A stretch of DNA of 64,000 bases from Bufo bufo. Lineage: Eukaryota; Chordata; Amphibia; Anura; Bufonidae. Below are positions 23,261 through 34,784 of the stretch, piece by piece. The notes below the pieces were generated by a model. The model was not told the DNA's origin. It saw only the letters and a program-made list of their open reading frames with translations, and did not search any database. The first letter of the stretch is position 1; every line of letters begins with the position of its first letter. The DNA lies in the NCBI RefSeq assembly GCF_905171765.1, contig NC_053389.1, positions 213,038,624-213,102,623 of the forward strand, written 5' to 3'. Made by a program: the position numbers and the translations under genes.

Positions 23261-23384
23261 TTGTGCATATTTTTGTCAATCTGTAAGAGTGGCGTACAAC
23301 TCGGACAACATGGTTCCCAGCAGCGACCTGGGAGTCCAAGATGCATCCAGACATCGTCCCCATGGTGTTCCTGATCCACAGTAC

Positions 23385-23575
23385 ACGCCCCTTTAACAGT
23401 GATCTCCACAGTGTCCGCCCCTTTAACAGTGACCTCCGCAGTGCCCTTTCCTTTAACAGTGACTGCATCTTTAACAGTGACCTCCAATGTGCCTGTCTCT
23501 TTAACAGTGACCTCCACAGTGACCGCCCCTTTAACAGTGAACGCCACAGCGCCCGTCCGTTTAATAGTGGCCCCT
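23385..23575. repeat. Minisatellite, unit about 30 bp
   Basis: About seven tandem copies of a unit containing CCTTTAACAGTGACCTCC. Repetitive open frames on both strands (for example 23086-23619 minus) come only from this repeat and are not genes. Confidence 0.85.
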
Positions 23576-23876
23576 GCCCCCCATGCATGTATCAGTGTAG
23601 TTGCGCCTTTATACGTCATTTGTTTAAATATTTAAGGACCTGCGACCTGCTAAAGCCTTTGATCAGTTGTTATGGCAACCTGGAGTAGGACCTGCTAGCT
23701 TCTGTTGGCTTATAAGGGTCATGTGACCGTGTGTATGGCAGTTGGGATATGAGTGAAAGACTTGCAGGCTTCTGGCTAATGCAGGTCATTTTTTTGGGAA
23801 TATATCAGGAACGGTAAGTCCTAGAGAGTCGAGACCCGGTCTAAAACCTTCCCAGACACCTAATGTACCTGTGTGC

Positions 23877-24066
23877 CAAATTTGGTGAATTCGGTCCAGT
23901 TGTTTGGTCGCGCATAAAGAACGTCCAGAAGACAGACGTCTAGACAGACAGACAGAAACTCATCTCTTATATTTTAAAAATGAGTTTCTGTCTGTCTGTC
24001 TAGACGTCTGTCTTGACGTTCTTTATGCGCGACCAAACGACTGGACCGATCTTCACCAAATTTGGC
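23877..24066. repeat. Large hairpin (inverted repeat) element
   Basis: The left arm (about 23877-23969) and right arm (about 23981-24066) are near-perfect reverse complements around an AT-rich loop near 23975. The arms contain CAGACAGACAGAAACTCA, GCGCGACCAAAC or its complement, and CCAAATTTGG at the outer end. I see no coding. It is either a fold-back element or two inverted ends of one repeat family brought together. Confidence 0.8.
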
Positions 24067-24149
24067 ACACATGTACATCAGGTGTCCGGTCTCAGCTCAA
24101 TAGGATGTACCATTCCTGAGATATTCCCCCAAAATGACTTGCGTTATAT

Positions 24150-24189
24150 ACTGTGTGTATGTGTATATATGTATATATGCGTATATATA

Positions 24190-24233
<44 letters not shown>
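24150..24233. repeat. TG/TA microsatellite, left of Tc1 copy 1
   Basis: Mixed GTATATATGT words pass into (TG)n and then (TA)n, ending at the TA in front of the transposon. Confidence 0.9.
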
Positions 24234-25898
<1,665 letters not shown>

Positions 25899-26920
25899 CT
25901 AAACTTAACCGTTTCTTGTGTGTACTAAATAGCAGGTTGACTGCATCTGATAAGATCATGCCCACCTACAGCTCTACATCTTGTGTACTTTGCTTGACAG
26001 GATGCATTCATCTTCTCTCACTGCCCATAACCTTACTGTGCCTGTTAAAGAATATTCCTATTTGTATTCAGACTCCAAGAGAGTTTTCTGAGATAGATCT
26101 TTTAAAGCAAATTATTTTGTTTTCAGTAGAAGCATAATCTAGAGGTGAGGAAGTCGAGTAAACTGATGGCAGCGTAGTCCATCATAATCTAAGTAGCAGT
26201 ATAGCAGTGTGACAGCTTTTAAGTACAATTTAATGTATGGTGGCGTATTGCTTATTTTAAGTTGTATTATGCGTGGCACCAGTTTCGCGCTCTCTCTCTC
26301 TCTCGCTCTTTCTCCCCAAGGTATCAGATCAATTAAAGGGATTTTGTCTCATTGAAAATGCAGTCTAATCTGTTGTATATATGTTTTCCTCCTGGAAATA
26401 CATGCATTCATTTACTGTTACCATTTTGCTTGTCAATGAGAAGATCAGGGATGACAATGACATACTGCTAAGAAGCATATTCTATTGAAAAGCAAATTGA
26501 TGGCATCCAGTTCTCAGTTTATTCATACATTTCCTGGAGGAATAACAGAAGAATGACACAATGCAGAATAGTAAGAAAATACGTTCCACTAGTGATATAT
26601 AATGGGGGAAATGCAAGTATTTTCTAAAACAGCCGTGTCAGACGAGCAGAAAGGTCATCTTTAAAGGGGTAATCTAGTAATTTATTTATATTAAAGGGAA
26701 TCTGTCAACTCCGAAATCAGTTTCAAAGTAAGCATACAATCATATAGAGTATGTTCCCCGAAGCATAACCATACCTTTCTTGTGAAAGGTATCCGCTAAT
26801 CCAGAGAAATGCATATTTTTTTATGCAGCTAAGGTTTTTGATGCACTTTAAGCAGAGCCACTTCATTTGGTGCACCATCGATCCACCCGTAACACTGCCC
26901 AGGATTCCCCGTTTTGTTGG
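25899..26920. other. Non-coding stretch, possible MITE remnant
   Basis: I see no gene. A short (TC)n run lies at about 26290-26306. From about 26692 (AAAGGGAATCTGTC) to about 26920 the sequence resembles a dispersed repeat, but I found no paired terminus, so this is only a suspicion. Confidence 0.4.
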
Positions 26921-27870
26921 TTAACCCCTTAGTGTCCAGCCTGTTTTGGGCCTTACTGACCATACGTTTTTCTTCCTTTTTTCATTATCGCGTTCCAAGA
27001 GCTATAACTTTTATTTTTTGCCATCTATATAGCTTTATGAATACTTGTTTTTTGCGGGACAAGTTGTAGTTTTTAATGGCACCATTTTGAGGTACACATA
27101 ACTTTCTGATTAACTTTTAATAACTCTTTCTGGGAGGGAGATGGGAAAAACAGAAATACTGCCACTGCGTTTTTTAAGTTATAAATGATATGGCATTCAT
27201 TTTTTACTATAAATAACATAGTATATTTATTTTCTAGGTCACCATGATTACGGTGATACCAAATAAATATAGTTATTTTTTTCCATTTCACTACTTTTTT
27301 GCAATAAAACAGCTTTTTTTTTTTTATTTATTTTTTTTTATTTGCATTGCCACTTCCCAAGACCCAAAACTTTTTTTTTTTTCTTTCTATGGAGTTGTGT
27401 AAGACTTGATTTTTGTGGGGTAACTTGCATTTTTCATTGGTATCAATTTGGAGGAAATGGCGCTTTTTGATCGCTTGTTATTAAGCTTTTTCGGTGGCAA
27501 CTAAGAATAAATTAGCAATTCTGTCTTTTTTTTTTTTTTTTTTTTTACGGCGTTCACCATAGGGGAAAATTTACGTGATATTTATGTAGTCCGGATCGTT
27601 ATGGAAGCGGCAATACCAAACCTATGGGGAGATTTTTTTTTTTCATTGAAAAGCGTATTTTCAATGGAAAAAAAGCATAATTTTTTTTATGAGATTTTTA
27701 TATTGAATACATGGTTTTTTTTTTTACTTTCTTTTATACCACTTAATAGTCAAAATTATACCACTTAATGTCGAAATTCAGTGCTCATGTGAACAACATG
27801 CTTGACACTTGATTTATTAAAAGGTTAAAAATGGAGAGAAAAAAAACAATCCAGTAGATGTGCAGTGCTC
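26921..27870. mobile_element. Left end of a TTAA-type element (CCCCTTAGTG)
   Basis: TTAA at 26921 is followed by CCCCTTAGTGTCCAGCC. An AT-rich body contains GTGATACCAAATAAATAT-like words, as in the interior of the 18787-22436 element. I could not find a matching right end (GGGGTTAA). Either the right end is lost or it lies beyond the palindrome at 27871-28062. Confidence 0.5.
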
Positions 27871-28062
27871 TCCATGAGTAAAGCTAGGCGGAGCCTTCCG
27901 CCTAGCAGTGCTCCAGGTGACGTCACTGACACTAATGGCCGTGGTTTAGCCCTGCCCTAGCCATTTTACAGGCTAGGGCAGCACTAAAGCCCACCCATTA
28001 GTGCATGTGACATCACCTAGAGCACTGCTAGGTGGAAGGCTCCACCTAGCTTTACCCATGAA
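27871..28062. repeat. 192-bp imperfect palindrome
   Basis: Two arms of about 92 bp (27871-27962 and 27971-28062) are reverse complements with scattered mismatches around an 8-bp loop (ATTTTACA). They share words such as AAAGCTAGG and CTGCCCTAGCC. It would fold into a long hairpin. Several mismatches are transitions, which suggests decay or RNA-level mispairing. I see no coding. Confidence 0.85.
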
Positions 28063-28714
28063 GAGCCCGGTACGTCACCGGATCTCCAGCCTTTGCCCTG
28101 TGCGATTCAGCGCAGGGCAAAGGAGAGCATTGAATCATGAAATGCTCCTATGCTCATGTCAGTGGGGCTGCCTGGGTGAAAACGGGAATATGTCCAGGTT
28201 CAGCTCTGAATCTGGACAAGCCCTTTAAAGGGGACAATTGGTTTCAGTATGACCACCTCAGATAAGGTCATATCAGATTCGATCATGTATTAATTTTATT
28301 GAACAGAAATTCTAACTTTATCTGCCATTGGGCTACACTGGATGGATAATAGAAACTTTTTATCCCTATTCATTTTCTGCCTTGGAGCCATCTGGATTTT
28401 AGTAGGGTGCAGAGATCTTGTAAAAATGCAAAACACAATGCTGGTTTTCTAAATCTCTGAGATACCTCCTGACAAATGGCCATTTCTTGAGAACATTGGC
28501 TTGTTTATAAAACTCACTTTCTAAGCTATGGTGTTTATCCTATGGAGCCCTAAAAATTTATATTTGAAGGTTAATACTGTAGCTGTCATACACACAATAA
28601 ATATCTTACAATGCTTCTCTTTATCTGTGTGACCTCTTAAGAAGGTGTATGAAGGGAGTGGTACTCCAGGGAATAGAAAAATGTGCATTTAGCAGGAAAC
28701 TGCTGTGGGACATA
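28063..28714. other. Non-coding spacer
   Basis: I see no gene. A small inverted repeat around TTTGCCCTGTGCGATTCAGC lies at about 28092-28122. The rest is unremarkable AT-rich sequence. Confidence 0.5.
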
Positions 28715-30266
28715 CACTGCGTGCAGAATTATTAGGCAAATGAGTATTTTGACCACATCATCCTCTTTATGCATGTTGTCTTACTCCAAGCTGTATAGGC
28801 TCGAAAGCCTACTACCAATTAAGCATATTAGGTGATGTGCATCTCTGTAATGAGAAGGGGTGTGGTCTAATGACATCAACACCCTATATTAGGTGTGCAT
28901 AATTGTTAGGCAACTTCCTTTCCTTTGGTAAAATGGGTCAAAAGAAGGACTTGACAGGCTCAGAAAAGTCAAAAATAGTGAGATATCTTGCAGAGGGATG
29001 CAGCACTCTTAAAATTGCAAAGCTTCTGAAGCGTGATCATCGAACAATCAAGCGTTTCATTCAAAATAGTCAACAGGGTCGCAAGAAGCGTGTGGAAAAA
29101 CCAAGGCGCAAAATAACTGCCCATGACCTGAGAAAAGTCAAGCGTGCAGCTGCCAAGATGCCACTTGCCACCAGTTTGGCCATATTTCAGAGCTGCAACA
29201 TCACTGGAGTGCCCAAAAGCACAAGGTGTGCAATACTCAGAGACATGGCCAAGGTAAGAAAGGCTGAAAGACGACCACCACTGAACAAGACACACAAGCT
29301 GAAACGTCAAGACTGGGCCAAGAAATATCTCAAGACTGATTTTTCTAAGGTTTTATGGACTGATGAAATGAGAGTGAGTCTTGATGGGCCAGATGGATGG
29401 GCCCGTGGCTAGATTGGTAAAGGGCAGAGAGCTCCAGTCCGACTCAGACGCCAGCAAGGTGGAGGTGGAGTACTGGTTTGGGCTGGTATCATCAAAGATG
29501 AGCTTGTGGGGACTTTTCGGGTTGAGGATGGAGTCAAGCTCAACTCCCAGTCCTACTGCCAGTTTCTGGAAGACACCTTCTTCAAGCAGTGGTACAGGAA
29601 GAAGTCTGCATCCTTCAAGAAAAACATGATTCTCATGCAGGACAATGCTCCATCACACGCGTCCAAGTACTCCACAGCGTGGCTGGCAAGAAAGGGTGTA
29701 AAAGAAGAAAATCTAATGACATGGCCTCCTTGTTCACCTGATCTGAACCCCATTGAGAACCTGTGGTCCATCATCAAATGTGAGATTTACAAGGAGGGAA
29801 AACAGTACACCTCTCTGAACAGTGTCTGGGAGGCTGTGGTTGCTGCTGCACGCAATGTTGATGGTGAACAGATCAAAACACTGACAGAATCCATGGATGG
29901 CAGGCTTTTGAGTGTCCTTGCAAAGAAAGGTGGCTATATTGGTCACTGATTTGTTTTTGTTTTGTTTTTGAATGTCAGAAATGTATATTTGTGAATGTTG
30001 AGATGTTATATTGGTTTCACTGGTAAAAATAAATAATTGAAATGGGTATATATTTGTTTTTTGTTAAGTTGCCTAATAATTATGCACAGTAATAGTCGCC
30101 TGCACACACAGATATCCCCCTAAAATAGCTAAAACTAAAAACTACTTCCAAAAATATTCAGCTTTGATATTAATGAGTTTTTTGGGTTCATTGAGAACAT
30201 GGTTGTTGTTCAATAATAAAATTAATCCTCAAAAATACAACTTGCCTAATAATTCTGCACTCCCTG
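28715..30266 (+). mobile_element. Tc1/mariner DD37E element, copy 2
   Basis: It is nearly identical to copy 1 over its whole length. It is flanked by TA on both sides (28713-28714 and 30267-30268). The left terminus has three substitutions in its first 12 bases; the right terminus is intact. The inner left repeat has one change (AATTGTTAGG). The high similarity of the two copies, which are inserted at unrelated sites, points to recent transposition of the family. Confidence 0.95.
28933..29949 (+). pseudogene. Tc1/mariner DD37E transposase with one nonsense codon
   Basis: The frame is continuous from the ATG at 28933 to the stop at 29947-29949, except that codon 160 (29410) is TAG where copy 1 has TGG (Trp). 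The catalytic residues (WTDEM, MQDNAPSH, NPIENLW) are intact. Only about eight other residues differ from copy 1, for example Pro to Thr in the VGPFRV word and Asp to Gly in YIDH at the C-terminus. Unless the stop is read through, the product is a 159-residue DNA-binding fragment lacking the second Asp and the Glu. Confidence 0.93.
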
Positions 30267-30680
30267 TACTGTATTTGACAAGTGCTACTTCATTCATCTT
30301 TTGGCTACTAATGTGGGGAATGTGGTGTTTATACTGATGAGTACCCGAGCTCTGCTGTGTTGAATGTATGAGTGATCTGACTAAGGGTACGTTCACACAG
30401 TCATAAAAAGAAAATAATATAAAAACAGCAACACGGTCCTTTTTTAACGACTGTTTTGTTCACAGATGGCTTTCTGAAAAACTGTCATTAACGACCCCCT
30501 TGAATTCTATGAGGGCTGTTGGACATGTCCTATTTTTTGACGGCTGTTATTCATGGCCCATAAAAAAAAACTTTTGTGTGAATAGAACTCTAGACTGAAG
30601 TGGTTCTGAAAGAACATTTTTCACTATTGTGCTAATGTACCTTTAGAGTGTCAGCACTTGTCTATATACTTAGTTATTTT
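30267..30680. other. Non-coding spacer
   Basis: I see no gene. 30385-30600 begins GTACGTTCACACAG and ends near TGTGTGAATAGAAC, a faint inverted pair that may mark an old MITE, but the match is too weak to define ends. Confidence 0.35.
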
Positions 30681-31034
30681 AAAGGGGTTGTTTTAAAATA
30701 TATACTTGTTTCTTATCCACAGGATAGGAAATTAGTATCTGATTGGTAGGACCCCCATGTTCACGAGAATGGTGGTGCAGAGTTCCATGAATGAATTCTC
30801 TATGGGACTATTAGAGATTGCCCAGCACTATAATAGGCTTCTCTTTGACAGCCTCATAAAGAATGAATGGAGCAGCAGTACACATATTCAACCACCCCTC
30901 AATTCATATGGAGAACTTAGGACCCTTGTTCTCATGATCAGTGGCATTTCCAGTGATCAGACCCTTTCAAATCAGACACATATCCCCTAACCTGTGTATA
31001 GGAAATACGTTTATATCTTCGGACAACCCCTTTT
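30681..31034. mobile_element. MITE with AAAGGGGTTGT ends
   Basis: The left end AAAGGGGTTGTTTTAAAATA and the right end (reverse complement AAAAGGGGTTGTCCGAAGAT) pair imperfectly over about 25 bp. The element is about 354 bp with no credible ORF. The superfamily is not clear from the sequence alone. Confidence 0.65.
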
Positions 31035-31139
31035 ACCCCTTTAGAACAGGCTCGGACTGGTCCACAGGGGAACAGATAAATCCCCAGGTGGGCTCCGGAG
31101 CAAGTGGGCCCTTAGTTCCCTACCCCCTGTGCAATTATT

Positions 31140-32260
31140 CCTTTACCGTATAGAAAAGAACAATTGATAATGTGGCTGGAGTTACATTAGGCGGTCACCG
31201 TATAGCAATTTTACTGTTGGCCAGTTAGATTACAGGCCCCAAAAATTATGCATTCAGTGTACATAAAAGATCAAGTGATTATGCGGCTGGAGGTATATTA
31301 GACGGTCAATGGATATAAATTTTTCTGCAGGCCAGTGGACTATAGGCCCCAAAATATATTCATTCACCAGACAGAAAACATCATGTGATTATGTGGTTGG
31401 AGGTATATTAGACATATTAGTCATTGGATATCAATTTTACTGCAGGCCAGTACAAATACATGTCAAATACATATGTTTAAAAGAACAACCAATATAAAAT
31501 TGGATTAAAAACATGGCTAACGAAATTGAACCTCTTGAATAAACCCCAAATGATAATAGGTGAAATTCGATAACACGTGGTCGTCACATGTGTTGAATTC
31601 CTCCGAGGCCCCAACAATTAGGCATTCACCGTACAGAAAAGATCAAGTGATTATGTAGCTGAAGGTATATTAGTCGGTCAATGGATATCAATTTTACTGC
31701 AGGCCGGTGGACTATAGTCCCCAAAACTGATTTATTCACCGGACAGAAAACATCAAAAGATTATGTGGCTGGAGGTATATTAGACGGACATTGGATATAA
31801 ATTTTACTGCAGGTGAGTGGACTACAGGCCCCAAAAATTATTCATTTACTGTACAGAAAAGAACAATTGATAATGTGGCTGGAGTTACATTAGGCGGTCA
31901 CCGTATAACAATTTTACTGTTGGCCAGAAAGATTACAGGCCCCAAAAATTATGCATTCAACGTACAGAAAAGATCAAGTCATTATGTGGCTGGAGGTATA
32001 TTAGACAGTCAATGGATTTCAATTTTTCTGTAGACCAGTGAAATACAGGCCCCAAAATATATTCATTCACCGGACAGAAAACATCAAGTGATTATGTGGC
32101 TGGAGGTATATTAGACAGTCATTGGATATCTATTTTAGTGCAGGCCAGTACAAATACATGTCAAATGCATATGTTTAAAATAAAAAATAAATAAAAAATT
32201 GGATTAAAAACATAGCTAACGAAATCCCCCCTCTTGAATAAAACTCCAGTGGTAATAGGT
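31140..32260. repeat. 110-bp tandem array beside a hAT tail
   Basis: About eight copies of a unit of about 110 bp containing ATGTGGCTGGAGGTATATTA and CAGGCCCCAAAA, with start spacings of 107-112 bp. A larger block with a non-repeat segment (31450-31610) recurs at 32150-32310, so a higher-order duplication is present. It adjoins the hAT C-terminal fragment and is probably its 3' subterminal array. Confidence 0.85.
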
Positions 32261-32269
32261 GAAATTCAA

Positions 32270-32552
32270 TTAAATGTGGTTGTCACAGGTGTTGAATTCC
32301 CCCGAGATCCATGCCTCATTAATTTTTAGAAATGTGAGGTAGTCCACACTGTTGTGAGCTAGGCGAATGCACTTATTGGTCACGATCCCCCCTCCTGTGC
32401 TAAACGTTCTTTCGGACAGGACACTGGACAAGGGGCAAGCCTGGAGTTCCATGGCAAATTGTGCCAGTTCTTGCCACAGGTCAAGCCTGCACACCCAGTA
32501 GTCCAGGGGTTCCTCGCTTCTCAGTGCGTCTACATCGGCCGTTAATCCGATG
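32270..32552 (-). pseudogene. hAT transposase C-terminal dimerisation domain, fragment
   Basis: On the minus strand this reads LAQFAMELQACPLSSVLSER, then FSTGGGIVTNKCIRL, then FLKINEAWI. That is the C-terminal dimerisation region of a hAT transposase (LERVFS-type and NEAWI-type words), here with a Thr-for-Val style variant. The coding is cut at 32552 by the element starting at 32553, and the rest of the transposase is not in the window. Its array (31140-32260) lies downstream in the transposase sense, as expected for a 3' subterminal repeat. Confidence 0.8.
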
Positions 32553-33980
32553 CAGGGGCGGGCTGGGACAGGGGAAAGAGAGGCAATTGCCCCCCAGGCC
32601 GCCCTAAAGCATGTTAAAAACGGCCGTCTTTAACAAATTTTTTATTTTTATTTTTTTATTCCTCAGGGCCGCACCGCCGATCACCACAGGCGGCAAGGCC
32701 CTGGTTCTAGTTCCTGGCAGCGGAGGTGTGGGGGCAGTAAGAGGTGAGCGCTTCCATTGTTGAAGCGCTCATCTCCATATTCATCTGTATCGCCATCCTC
32801 CCTCCACGTCTCCCTTCCCTGTTCTTCTGATAGGCTGCAGGCACTAATGCCTGCAGCCTATCAGAGGCCGGCTCAGGCAGCGCAATGATGTCATTATAAT
32901 CGCGCCGCCTGCGTCGGGCAGCACAGAGCAGGGGGGACAGGCCGGAAGACGCCTGCATTGCATCACTCCTGAAGGAGGTAAGTATTAGTGTTTTTTTTGT
33001 TTGTGTTTTTCTTTGCTGGGGGAGCTGGCATTATGGGGGCATCTGACATTTCTTACAGCCACAATTTTTTTGGGGTTGCACTCTGTGGGCATTTATTTCT
33101 TGCCCATTTTGGGGGGCTCTAAGGGGGCATTTCTTACTGGCACATTATGGGGGGCACCATGGGGGAGAGGAGCACTATGGGGCATCTGGGGGCTCTAAAG
33201 TTTTTGTTTTTTTATTGGCACATTATGGGGGCACTATAGGGGAGAGCGGCACTATGGGGCATCTGTTGGCACTATAGGGGCATTATTTGGGGGCACTATG
33301 GGGAAGTGGGGGCTCTAAAGAGGCCTTTTTTATTGGCACATTATGGGGGGCACTATGGCATCTGGTGGCACTAAGGGGGCATTTTTTACCGGCACATTAT
33401 GGGAGGCACTATAGGGGACAGCGGCACTATGGGGCATTATTTAGGGGCACTATGGGGGAGTGGAGCACTATTGGGGTATCTGGTGGCACTAAGAAGGGAC
33501 ATTTTTTACTGGCACATTATGGGGGAGAGGAGCACTATAGGAGCATCTGCTGAGGGCACTAAGAAGGGGCATTATTTTTACTGGCATATTCATATTATGG
33601 AGGACACTATGGGGAAGGGGGGAGGAGCACTATGAGGGCATTTACTGGGGCACTATATAAGGGTCTTTTATACTAGCATACATTATGGGGACATTAGCTC
33701 AACTGCGGGCACTAAGCGCGGGTATTTCATGTACTGTCATATTATAGGGAGAATTATTACTACTTTGGGTATTATGCTGAGCTTTACTACTTCTGGGGGG
33801 CTATGAGGAACATGATTACTAGTATGGGCACTATAGAGGCATTATTACTAATAAGTCTGCTCTGGCAGAGAATTATTTCTATTGGTGGGATTTTGGGGAG
33901 CACTGTTACTTTGGGGGGCACCCTGGCATAGTATTAGCTTAGCATAATTATTTTTGGGGGACATTATTTTTATACTATAC
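32553..33980 (+). mobile_element. hAT-type element with internal minisatellite
   Basis: It begins CAGGGGCGGGCTGGGAC, a plausible hAT terminus, directly inside the hAT C-terminal fragment. A GC-rich core follows (32690-32960, with inverted words GAGCGCTTCCATTG / TGAAGCGCTC and a CTGCAGCCTATCAGA inverted pair). Next come a minisatellite (33040-33660) and a degenerate GGGGCACT tract (33660-33980). The right terminus is not identified, so the end coordinate is approximate. Confidence 0.6.
33040..33660 (+). repeat. GGGGGCACTATGG-type minisatellite
   Basis: Irregular tandem copies of words such as ACTGGCACATTATGGGG and GGCACTATGGGG, with units of about 30-65 bp. Gly/Trp-rich open frames here are translations of the repeat. 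Confidence 0.85.
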
Positions 33981-33984
33981 TAGA

Positions 33985-34784
33985 TTTTTTGGGGGGCAAC
34001 TGCTTCTCAATAAAAATGCACTATATAGAAAGTATTTTATAGTTATATAACACCCCTGCCTCAATCAGTTTTTTGGGGGGCAACTGGTATATCACACCAA
34101 TTGCAATTAGTTTTTCCAATAGTTTTTGTCCCTCTATCTAGCTGCAGTATTGCAGAAGAGCTGCACACAACTGCTGCACAATACAAATGCACTATATAGA
34201 AAGTATATTATAGGTATATAACACCCCTGCCTCAATAAGTTTTTTTTGGGGGGGCAACTGGTATATCACACCAGTTGCAATTAGTTTTTCCAATAGCGTT
34301 TGTCCCTCTGTATAGCTGCAGTATTGCAGCAGAACTGCACGCAACTGCTACACAATACAAATTCACTATAATATACTTTCTATGTTAGAAGGTATATAAT
34401 TGGTATATCACACTCCTCAATCCAAATTTTATTTTATTTTTTTGGGGGGGCAACAGGTATATCACACCTGTTGCAGTTACTTATTCCAATAGCGTTTTTC
34501 CCTCTATCTAGCTGCTCAACAGAACCGCACATATCTGCTGCACAATACAAATGCACTAAAATATTATTTCCATGTTAGAAGATACATTATAGGTATATCA
34601 CACCCCTCAATTAGATTTCTTTTTTTGGGGCAACAGGTATATCAAACCGGTGCAATTAGTTACTCTAATAGTGTTTGTCCCTCTATCTAGCTGCGGTATC
34701 TCAGGTGAATCGCACACAACTGCTGCACAATACAAATGCACTATAATATACTTTCTATGTTAGAAGGTAAATTATAGGTGTATC
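33985..34784. repeat. 175-190-bp tandem array, left part
   Basis: Units contain ATACAAATGCACTATA, TAGGTATATCACACCCC, TTTTGGGGGGCAAC and TGTCCCTCTATCTAGCTGC. Unit starts fall at about 34013, 34181, 34355, 34545 and 34730. The array is split by the hAT element at 34785-37353 and continues at 37354. Confidence 0.85.

Noticed and set aside
23086..23619. 177-codon minus-strand frame with Thr/Val repeats
   Set aside because: It mirrors the 30-bp minisatellite; the plus strand is open over the same interval as well.
33001..33635. Gly/Ala/Leu-Trp open frames
   Set aside because: Same cause: the GGGGGCACTATGG minisatellite.
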